Shown piece by piece: positions 42,180 through 49,161 of a stretch of DNA of 64,000 nucleotides. Source of the DNA: Micromonospora cathayae (GTDB lineage: Bacteria; Actinomycetota; Actinomycetes; Mycobacteriales; Micromonosporaceae); the NCBI RefSeq assembly GCF_028993575.1, contig NZ_CP118615.1:3410001-3474000 (forward strand), given 5' to 3'. Every line of letters begins with the position of its first letter. Within the stretch, counting starts at the first letter, position 1. The position numbers were made by a program, and so were the translations under genes. The notes beneath the pieces are model-generated. The model was not told where the DNA came from. It searched no databases and was given only the letters and a program-made list of their open reading frames with translations.

Positions 42180-42818
42180 TCAGCGGTGGGCCATGACGCG
42201 GTGCATCCGCCCGTGGCCGTTGCCGGCTGCGAGCATCCCCACGCCCATTCCCCTGGCACCGTTCATCATGCCGCCGGCCCGGCCGAGGACCCCTCGGAGC
42301 ACCTGGCCGGGTTTCTGCTGCTCCCCGGCGTAGCTGGTCACCACGATCAGCGCGCCGGTGATGGCCGGGACGGCCCACTGGAGCACCCTCATCTGCCGCT
42401 GTGAGGCGGCGACCTCCCGGGGTGTGTCGGGCCGGGGCTCGGTGACCCCGGCGACCGGCGGGTGGCCGGCCTTCTCCAGCCGCATCCCGAGCATCTTGCT
42501 GTAGCCGGTCACCGCCAGCGCGGCGACCGTCAGCACGGTCTTGACCGCGCTCATCCGGCCGACGCCCCGTTGGGTGAGCACCCGGGGGCTCTCGGTCACC
42601 AGTTCGCCGACCGCTCCGGCCAGGTGGGCCCCGATCGCCGCCGCGTTGACCGGCGTCCACCGGGCCCAGCCCGCCGAGGCCGTCGGCAGCCGTTCGGTGT
42701 CGTCCCTGATCTGCGCCGCCGCCCCGTTGACACCGGTGGCTCCCATCAACGAGCCGCCGAACCAGGCCGCCAGGCCCAGATCGTGCATCGAGCGCAGTAC
42801 GGTGTGCCGTTCGGACAT
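42180..42818 (-). CDS. Conserved hypothetical membrane-associated protein
   Basis: A 212-residue protein with three or four moderately hydrophobic segments (near residues 12-32, 56-75, 91-108 and 147-165). It starts MSERHTVLRSMHDLGLAAWFGGS and has a Gly/Met/His-rich tail (GMMNGARGMGVGMLAAGNG). Similar proteins occur in actinobacteria without known function. It may share a transcript with the small disordered protein downstream (140 bp gap). Confidence in the coding call is good because of the strong start region and consistent codon bias. Confidence 0.65.
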   Translation of the reverse strand: MSERHTVLRSMHDLGLAAWFGGSLMGATGVNGAAAQIRDDTERLPTASAGWARWTPVNAAAIGAHLAGAVGELVTESPRVLTQRGVGRMSAVKTVLTVAALAVTGYSKMLGMRLEKAGHPPVAGVTEPRPDTPREVAASQRQMRVLQWAVPAITGALIVVTSYAGEQQKPGQVLRGVLGRAGGMMNGARGMGVGMLAAGNGHGRMHRVMAHR

Positions 42819-42918
42819 CTGATCCCCTTCCGCCGTGTGGGCGGTGCGGCATACCCCGCCCCTGAGCGGCTATTCGTGCCCACGCCCGACCGATCGCGCC
42901 AGCGGGGCGCCGAAGGGG

Positions 42919-44136
42919 TCAGGCCACCGCCTGCGCCGAATGGTGCATCGCGGTCAGCGACGCGTAGACCGCGCCGAGCTGCTGGGCGGCCCGCTGCCAG
43001 GAGTAGCCGCTGCGGATCCGGTCCAGCGCCGCGGTGGCGTACGAGAAACGGCGCACGTTGTCGCGGAGCAGCCGGCGGATCGCGGTGCCCAGCGCCCTGG
43101 GGTCCCGGGCCGGGACGAGGTCACCGGTGAGCCCGTCGACCACCGACTCGGCGACGCCGCCGACGGTGGTGCCGACCACGGGCACCCCGCAGGCCATCCC
43201 CTCCAGCGGGGTCAGGTGCGCCGGCTCGTGCCACGGCGCGGCGACCAGCACGTCGGCCGAGCGGTACCAGCGGCCCAGCTCCTCGCGGGGCACCGCGCCG
43301 AGCAGGCGGACCCGGTCGGCGACCCGGCAGGCGGTGGCGAGCGCCGTCAACCGGCGGGCGAAGCCGTCGGTGGGGAGCCGGTCGGCGGGGGGACCACCGA
43401 TCACCACGCACTCGGCCTCCGGCACCCCGGGCAGCGCCCGGACCAGGTCCGGGAGGCCGTCGTGGGCGACCAGCCGGCCGACGGTGAGGATCCGGGGCCG
43501 GGCGGGGTCGCGGGGCGCGACGGGTCCGTCCGGCCGGAACAGCTCCTGGTTGACCCCGCCGGGCACCAGGGTCATCCGGGACCGGGGCACCCCCATCCGG
43601 AGCAGCTCCCCGACCTCGGTCTGGCCCTGCACGACCACCCGGTCGACGGCCCGGCCGATGGCCCGCTCGTATCCGATCCGGCCCGGTGGGCTGGTGTCGC
43701 GGTTCCCCTCCTGGCGGCGGGCCACCGTGCCGAGGCCGTGGTACGTCTGCACCACCGGCACCCCGGTCCGCCGTCCGGCGTGCAGGGTGGCCAGGCCGGA
43801 CGTCCAGTAGTGCGCGTGCGCGACGTCGGGCAGCCAGTCGTCGGCCTGCCACTGCCCGGCCAGCCAGCGCCCGAACTCGCCCATGTACGGCAGCAGCTCG
43901 TCCCGGGGTATCCGTTCGGCCGGTCCGGCGGGCACGTGGCAGACCAGGTAACCGTCCCGGGTGGAGACCGCGTCCGGCACCGTGTCGGAGTCCCGCCGGG
44001 TGTAGACCCGCACGTCGTGGCCCTCCGCGACGAGTGCGGCGGCCAGTTCCGCGACGTGCGCGTGCTGGCCGCCGGCTGTGCCGTCGGGCAGGACGGCGAG
44101 CGGGCTGGCGTGTTCCGAGATCAGCGCGATCCGCAT
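42919..44136 (-). CDS. Glycosyltransferase family 4-type protein
   Basis: A 405-residue GT-B glycosyltransferase. The N-terminal acceptor domain begins MRIALISEHASPLAVLP with the GGQHAHVAELAAALVAEGH loop. The C-terminal donor domain has VGRLVAHDGLPDLVRALPG and the signature APWHEPAHLTPLEGMACGVP with the two acidic residues of the EX7E type. Such enzymes build polysaccharides, glycolipids or sucrose/trehalose-like sugars; the product is unknown. ATG 44136 follows GGAGGAGGAACC; in-frame sequence upstream of it is not needed. Confidence 0.88.
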   Translation of the reverse strand: MRIALISEHASPLAVLPDGTAGGQHAHVAELAAALVAEGHDVRVYTRRDSDTVPDAVSTRDGYLVCHVPAGPAERIPRDELLPYMGEFGRWLAGQWQADDWLPDVAHAHYWTSGLATLHAGRRTGVPVVQTYHGLGTVARRQEGNRDTSPPGRIGYERAIGRAVDRVVVQGQTEVGELLRMGVPRSRMTLVPGGVNQELFRPDGPVAPRDPARPRILTVGRLVAHDGLPDLVRALPGVPEAECVVIGGPPADRLPTDGFARRLTALATACRVADRVRLLGAVPREELGRWYRSADVLVAAPWHEPAHLTPLEGMACGVPVVGTTVGGVAESVVDGLTGDLVPARDPRALGTAIRRLLRDNVRRFSYATAALDRIRSGYSWQRAAQQLGAVYASLTAMHHSAQAVA

Positions 44137-44296
44137 GGTTCCTCCTCCATCAGCCGGTCCCGTCGTTCGGGAGACGGTCGTCCGTGATCCGTCACCCGTG
44201 TCCGCGCGCCGGGTCGGCGGCCCCCGCATGGGCAGGTCCCTACCCTCAGCCATCCGGCCTAACCAACTCGCCGCCGACTTCCCGCCGGCCGGTCGG

Positions 44297-44601
44297 TCAC
44301 CGGTCGTCGCGCAACATGCCCGGACCGAAGACCTCGTACGCGATCCGGTCGGCCGGTACGCCCCGGCGCAGCAGCCCGCCGCGTACCTGGTTCATGAACG
44401 GCACCCGCCGTACACGCCCACGGCACCGGCGAGGGCGGCCCGCTGCCGGCCGGTCGCCTGGTTGCCCCGGTTGAACAGGTCGAGCAGCTCCGGGTGGGCG
44501 GCGAACATGCGCTGGTAGAACCGGCCGGTGATCTCCTCGCCGTGCGCCTGGACGGCGGGCAGGGTGGCCTTGACCACCGCGGTCGATGACTCCGTGAGCA
44601 C
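44297..44601 (-). pseudogene. hmp: Flavohemoglobin (hmp) remnant, internally deleted
   Basis: From GTG 44601 (GAGGAG upstream) the frame reads as the first ~62 residues of a flavohemoglobin globin domain (VKATLPAVQAHGEEITGRFY, RMFAAHPELLDLFNRGNQ). It then stops at a TGA at 44392. In another frame directly across the junction comes the extreme C-terminus of the same protein family (VPFMNQVRGGLLRRGVPADR, IAYEVFGPGM), ending at 44297. About 300 residues are missing: the rest of the globin plus the FAD and NAD domains. The join also shifts the frame. It cannot detoxify nitric oxide. It is divergent from the intact NsrR-like gene. Confidence 0.85.
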
Positions 44602-44641
44602 GGTGTACTCCTCTGCAGACGGTCGGACCCGTCCAGCAAAC

Positions 44642-44658
44642 AGGTAACCGAAATACCT
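44642..44658. promoter_or_regulatory. Candidate NsrR operator
   Basis: The dyad AGGTA-N7-TACCT lies 41 bp upstream of the flavohemoglobin remnant's start, in an AT-richer patch between it and the NsrR-like gene. Confidence 0.4.
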
Positions 44659-44748
44659 CTTCAGGGTCGAAAGTCCCGGTTCCCGGGTCGCCGGAATCAC
44701 ATCCGTCCCAGGTCGCGGCGGTCATGGTGATGGCCGGGTCACCCTGGC

Positions 44749-44754
44749 TAGGGT
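44749..44754 (+). promoter_or_regulatory. -10 box TAGGGT, leaderless type
   Basis: It lies seven bases before GTG 44762 of the NsrR-like gene. Confidence 0.5.
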
Positions 44755-44761
44755 CGGTGCC

Positions 44762-45208
44762 GTGAAGCTGAACCGGTCCACCGACATGGCGCTGCGGATC
44801 GCCATGCTGGCCCTGGCGTCCGCGGACCGGACGACGGTCGACGAACTGGCCGCCCGGCTCGCCCTGCCCCGCAACCACGTCGCGAAGGTCGTCCAGCGGC
44901 TCCAGCGGCTGGGCGTGCTGGTCACCATCCGGGGCCGGGCCGGGGGAGTGGTGTTCGCCGAGGAGGCGGCGGCGCTCACCGTCGGCGCGGTGGTCCGGGC
45001 GTTCGAGGGCGACGACGAGGTGGTGGACTGCGACCGGCCGGCCTGCCCGCTGCGCAGCGCGTGCACGCTGCGCGGGGAGCTGCGTCGCGCCCAGCGCGCC
45101 TTCCTGGACGTACTCGACCAGGTCCGGCTCGGTGACCTGGTCAGCGGCCCGGCCAGCCCGATGCTGCTCGCCCTCGGTGCGGTGCGGAAGGGCCCCGTCC
45201 CCGGGTAG
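44762..45208 (+). CDS. nsrR: Rrf2-family nitric oxide sensor, NsrR-like
   Basis: A 148-residue regulator. It has an N-terminal winged helix (MKLNRSTDMALRIAMLALAS, ELAARLALPRNHVAKVVQRL) and the three-Cys iron-sulfur ligand set CDRPACPLRSAC at residues ~91-102. This layout is that of NsrR, whose [4Fe-4S] cluster reacts with NO and which in Streptomyces represses flavohemoglobin genes. The adjacent divergent gene is a decayed flavohemoglobin, which supports the assignment. GTG 44762 is preceded by TAGGGT seven bases upstream. It should still control other targets or itself. Confidence 0.85.
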   Translation: MKLNRSTDMALRIAMLALASADRTTVDELAARLALPRNHVAKVVQRLQRLGVLVTIRGRAGGVVFAEEAAALTVGAVVRAFEGDDEVVDCDRPACPLRSACTLRGELRRAQRAFLDVLDQVRLGDLVSGPASPMLLALGAVRKGPVPG

Positions 45209-45242
45209 CGGACCCGGCGGCCCGGGGCATGGCGGAAGACGA

Positions 45243-45273
45243 CGGAACCCCGCCCGGGACGGGCGGGGTTCCG
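45243..45273. terminator. Hairpin terminator between nsrR-like and esterase genes
   Basis: A perfect 14-bp stem (45243-45256 with 45260-45273) with a GGA loop lies between convergent genes. Confidence 0.75.
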
Positions 45274-45373
45274 GTGGACCAGCTCACGGAGCTGTTCGGT
45301 CGGCGTCCGGGTCGCTCCTACCGCGAAGCGACACGAACGGCACGTCGGATGGTCCTGGTGGGTGGGGCGGTGG

Positions 45374-46630
45374 TCAGGAGACCCGGACCGTGCCGTCCGA
45401 CCCCCGTACGCAGGCCACGTCCCGGCTGCCGGTGCTGGCCGCCCCGGTCAGGCACTGCCCGAGCACCTGGTGCCCAGCCGCGTTCGGGTGCCACGACTCC
45501 TGGCAGGTCTGGAAGTAGGTGCCGCAGGTGTTGGCGATCTTCTGGATGGCGATCTTGTCCTTGCCGGCGAGGCTGGTCACGAAGACCCCGGTGGGACCGT
45601 CCTGGAGCCGGATCGGGGTGGCCAGGGAGCCCGACGGGCTGGTCGGCTGCTCGCACAGCCGGGCGCCGTCGAAGGCCCGCTGCACGTTCAGGTAGACCAG
45701 GTCCGCGCCGGGGAACTCGACGGCCAGCGCGTCCCGGGCCGACTTGACCAGGGTGCCGAGGCCCGCCGAGAACCGGTGGCCCGGGGCCAGGCTGGCCCGG
45801 TGGATCGGGCAGCCGGCGGCGTACCGCTCCGCGCCCAGGTCGCGGAACTTGTCCCGGTCGTCGGCCCGGCCGTCCTCCTCGTGGAAGGTCGGGTACAGGT
45901 CGAGCGGCAGCGGGTTGGTGTAGTCCTGGAAGACCACCCGGTGCTGGCCGTCGGCGTCGATCTGGGCGAGCGTGGTGAGGATCTGCCGCACGGCGGTGGT
46001 GGTCTCGCCGATCGCCGCCGAGAGCTGCGCCCCGGTGGCCAGGTCCGCGTCGCTGCACGGCTCCTGCGGGACCGGCCCGCCGAGGTACGCCCAGAACTCC
46101 CACCAGCCGGTCCAGGCGTCGGCGATGAACCGGTTGGCGCACTTCTCGGCGACCGAGCCGAAGGTGAACGAGCTGTTGTTCGAGCCGAGGCCGATCAGCA
46201 CCAGGTCGATGTCGTGGGTCCGGCCGACCGCGCGGAGCTGGTCGAGCTGGGCGGCCACCTGGCGGCCCTTGGTCCGGCTGGCCGAGGCGGCGGTGATGTC
46301 GTACGGCTGCCCACCGGAGCAGGCCAGGTTGAACCGGTCCTGGATGCCGGGCAGGCTGGCCCGGTGCAGCGAGGCGTTGGCCGAGCGGTGGCAGAAGAAC
46401 GCGTTGGCGTTCGGCGCGGACCAGCCGGGGAAGCCCTGGGCCACCCCGTTGACGTCCACCACCGGGGTGTACGCGCCGGCGCCCTCACCGCTGATGAAGC
46501 TGTCGCCGAGCGCCACCGCGGCGGTGGGCAGCGCGGCCGTCGCCGGAGCCGGTGGCGCGACCGCTGCGGTGAGCCCGGCCGAGGCCACGGCCAGCGCCGC
46601 GGCGAACGCGGCGCGACGGAACACGGACAT
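45374..46630 (-). CDS. Secreted SGNH/GDSL esterase
   Basis: A 418-residue exported protein. The signal peptide is ~32 residues (FRRAAFAAALAVASAGLTAA). The catalytic Ser is in ALGDSFISGEGAG, block III is IGLGSNNSSF and the Asp/His block is ESWHPNAAGHQVLGQC near the C-terminus. This matches actinobacterial SGNH lipases/esterases. Nine or so Cys residues suggest disulfides. ATG 46630 follows GGAGGAACCG, so the frame's earlier start is unlikely. The upstream region holds inverted repeats and a hairpin. Confidence 0.88.
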   Translation of the reverse strand: MSVFRRAAFAAALAVASAGLTAAVAPPAPATAALPTAAVALGDSFISGEGAGAYTPVVDVNGVAQGFPGWSAPNANAFFCHRSANASLHRASLPGIQDRFNLACSGGQPYDITAASASRTKGRQVAAQLDQLRAVGRTHDIDLVLIGLGSNNSSFTFGSVAEKCANRFIADAWTGWWEFWAYLGGPVPQEPCSDADLATGAQLSAAIGETTTAVRQILTTLAQIDADGQHRVVFQDYTNPLPLDLYPTFHEEDGRADDRDKFRDLGAERYAAGCPIHRASLAPGHRFSAGLGTLVKSARDALAVEFPGADLVYLNVQRAFDGARLCEQPTSPSGSLATPIRLQDGPTGVFVTSLAGKDKIAIQKIANTCGTYFQTCQESWHPNAAGHQVLGQCLTGAASTGSRDVACVRGSDGTVRVS

Positions 46631-46945
46631 CGGTTCCTCCATCCATTGATGGAAATGTGAGAGATTCTTTCGAGAGCGCGATCAGATCACGCCCGTCTTC
46701 CGGGCGTCAACGGCTCGTAACAATTTCCATCGATTAAGCGCGGGGTCGGACCGGCTGGTCGGGCCGGTCGGGCCGGTGCCCGGCGAGCGCGTCGCCCAGC
46801 TCACGACCGGTCTGTGAGGGGCCGCTCCGCGCGGGGCGGCGGCGACGTGTCGGTCCGCCCGGCTAGGCTCGCTGCGGCGCGCCGCCCACCGGCGATCTTC
46901 GCCGGGGGTGGCCCCGCACCGCCGAGACCTGGGAGTACGACCAAG
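46631..46945. other. Divergent intergenic region, 315 bp
   Basis: It contains ATTGATGGAAAT (46645-46656), its near-complement ATTTCCATCGAT (46723-46734), and between them a perfect 7-bp hairpin ACGCCCG/CGGGCGT (46689-46707, loop TCTTC). A possible -10 box TAGGCT (46864-46869) serves the topoisomerase genes. No further gene is seen. Confidence 0.6.
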
Positions 46946-49105
46946 TTGACCGCAGAGCTTGAGCCTCTCTACGGGGCCGACGACCTCACCCACCTGGAGG
47001 GGCTGGACGCCGTCCGCAAGCGCCCCGGCATGTACATCGGCTCCACCGACAGCCGTGGCGTGGGTCACCTCGTCAACGAGATCCTCGACAACTCCACCGA
47101 CGAGGGGGTCGCCGGGCACGCCACCCGGATCGACGTCGTCCTGCACGCCGACGGGTCGGTGCAGGTCGACGACGACGGCCGGGGCATCCCGACCGACGTG
47201 CACGCCAAGTCCGGCATCTCCGGCGTCGAGCTGGTGCTGACCCGGCTGCACGCCGGCGGCAAGTTCGGCGGCTCCGGGTACAAGACCTCCGGCGGCCTGC
47301 ACGGGGTGGGCGCGTCGGCGGTCAACGCCCTCTCCCGGCGCTTCGACGTCACCGTCCGGCGCGGCGGCAAGGTCCACGCGATGTCGTTCCGGCACGGGGT
47401 GCCCGGGGTCTTCGACGGCGACGGCCCGGACGCCCCGTTCACCCCCGGCCCCGGCCTCCAGGTGGTCGGCGCGATGAAGCGCGGCCAGCGCACCGGCACC
47501 TCCATCCGGTACTGGTACGACCCCCGCTACTTCGAGACCGGGGCCCGGCTGGACGTCGACGCGGTCCGCACCAAGCTGCGCAACACCGCCTTCCTGGTGC
47601 CCGGGGTCGACTACCGGCTCCGCGACGAGACCGGGACGGGACGCCCGGCGGACGGCGCGGACGAGGCGGGCCGGGCGGCGGACGGTGCGGACGGGACGGA
47701 CGGGACCGGGGACGGGACCGGGGACGGGACCGGGCCCACCGCGCCGGCCGAGGAGCGGTTCCACTACCCGAACGGGCTCACCGACATGGTGGAGTTCCTC
47801 GCCCCGGCCGGCGACCGGCCGGTCTCCGGCACCCTGCTGGTCACCGGCGAGGGCAGCTACCGGGAGAACGCCGCCGACGCGCACGGCGTCATGCAGTCCA
47901 ACGTGCAGCGGCGCGCCGAGATCGAGGTGGCGTTCCGCTGGGGCACCGGCTACGACCGCACCGTCGAGTGCTTCACCAACACCATCCGCAACGCGCACGG
48001 CGGTACCCACCGCAAGGGCTTCGAGCGGGCCCTGGCGCGTACCCTCGCCGACGCCGTCCGCGCCACCCGCGGCCTGCTGAAGGCCAAGGAGGACCCACCC
48101 ACCCTGGACGACGTCCTGGAGGGGATGACCGCGGTGGTGCACGTCCGCATCCCCGAGCCGCAGTTCACCTCGCAGACCAAGGACGAACTCTCCACCGCCG
48201 GCATCACCAAGGTCATCCAGTCCCTGGTGGAGCAGCACCTGAAGGCGTGGCTGGACGACCGGCGGACGAAGGCCGAGGCGCGGACCGTCCTCCAGAAGAT
48301 CGTCGACGCGGCCCGGGTCCGGCTGACCCAGAAGCAGCAGAAGGACGCCGCCCGGCGCAAGACCGCCCTGGAGGGCGCGGCGATGCCGGCCAAGCTGGTG
48401 GACTGCCGCTCCACCGGGTTGGACCGCAGCGAGCTGTTCATCGTGGAGGGCGACAGCGCGCTCGGGTCGAGCCGACTGGCCCGGGTCGCCGAGTACCAGG
48501 CCCTGCTGCCCATCCGGGGCAAGATCCTCAACGTGCAGAAGGCCAACCTCCAGCAGGTGCTGGACAATGCCGAGTGCGCCGCGATCGTGCAGGTGCTCGG
48601 GGCCGGCTCCGGGCGTACCTTCGACCTGTCGGCGCTGCGGTACGGCCGCGTCCTGATCATGGCGGACGCCGACGTGGACGGCGCGCACATCCGGACCCTG
48701 CTGATCACGCTCTTCGCCCGGTACATGCGTCCGCTGATCGAGGCGGGCCGGCTCTACGCCGCCATGCCGCCACTGCACAAGATCACCACGAAGGGCCGGA
48801 ACCCGCAGACCGTCTACACCTACACCCAGGCCGAGATGGAGGCGACCATCCGGAAGCTGGAGAAGGCCGGCAAGCAGATCGTCACCCCGGTGCCCCGGTT
48901 CAAGGGTCTCGGTGAGATGGACGCCGACGAGCTGTGGGAGACCACCATGAACCCGGCCACCCGGGCGGTGCGCCGGATCACCCTCGACGACGTGGACGCC
49001 GCCGAGCGGATCCTCGACCTGCTGATGGGGGAGAAGGTCGAGCCGCGCCGCAACTGGCTGATCGAGTCCGCCGACCGGGTCGACCGCGAGGCGATCGACG
49101 CATGA
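46946..49105 (+). CDS. parE: Type IIA topoisomerase subunit B, topoisomerase IV-like
   Basis: A ~719-residue GyrB/ParE-type ATPase subunit. The GHKL ATP site shows EILDNSTDEG, DDDGRGIP and GGLHGVGASAVNALS. The transducer follows, then the TOPRIM domain with IVEGDSALGSSR and MADADVDGAHIRTLL. The start is taken as TTG 46946 (GGGAG upstream), which gives a normal N-terminus; no ATG lies between it and the conserved RPGMYIGS. A Gly/Asp/Thr repeat insert occupies ~229-270. With the A subunit it should relax or decatenate DNA. It is called ParE rather than GyrB from its pairing and partner. Confidence 0.85.
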   Translation: MTAELEPLYGADDLTHLEGLDAVRKRPGMYIGSTDSRGVGHLVNEILDNSTDEGVAGHATRIDVVLHADGSVQVDDDGRGIPTDVHAKSGISGVELVLTRLHAGGKFGGSGYKTSGGLHGVGASAVNALSRRFDVTVRRGGKVHAMSFRHGVPGVFDGDGPDAPFTPGPGLQVVGAMKRGQRTGTSIRYWYDPRYFETGARLDVDAVRTKLRNTAFLVPGVDYRLRDETGTGRPADGADEAGRAADGADGTDGTGDGTGDGTGPTAPAEERFHYPNGLTDMVEFLAPAGDRPVSGTLLVTGEGSYRENAADAHGVMQSNVQRRAEIEVAFRWGTGYDRTVECFTNTIRNAHGGTHRKGFERALARTLADAVRATRGLLKAKEDPPTLDDVLEGMTAVVHVRIPEPQFTSQTKDELSTAGITKVIQSLVEQHLKAWLDDRRTKAEARTVLQKIVDAARVRLTQKQQKDAARRKTALEGAAMPAKLVDCRSTGLDRSELFIVEGDSALGSSRLARVAEYQALLPIRGKILNVQKANLQQVLDNAECAAIVQVLGAGSGRTFDLSALRYGRVLIMADADVDGAHIRTLLITLFARYMRPLIEAGRLYAAMPPLHKITTKGRNPQTVYTYTQAEMEATIRKLEKAGKQIVTPVPRFKGLGEMDADELWETTMNPATRAVRRITLDDVDAAERILDLLMGEKVEPRRNWLIESADRVDREAIDA
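47699..47734 (+). repeat. 12-bp in-frame tandem repeat in the parE-like gene
   Basis: Three copies of GACGGGACCGGG encode DGTG units inside a low-complexity insert. Confidence 0.9.
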
Positions 49106-49161
49106 GGACCCGCGACCGGCACCGCACGACCACGGGCCCGTTGGAAAGGGAACGCTGAACC

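Noticed and set aside
44392..44700. Intact single-domain globin gene
   Set aside because: The globin domain stops after ~62 residues, and the C-terminal end of a flavohemoglobin follows in another frame, so it is a deletion pseudogene.
45229..45747. Separate gene starting after nsrR on the plus strand
   Set aside because: It runs through the terminator hairpin and antisense to the esterase gene, with no motif.
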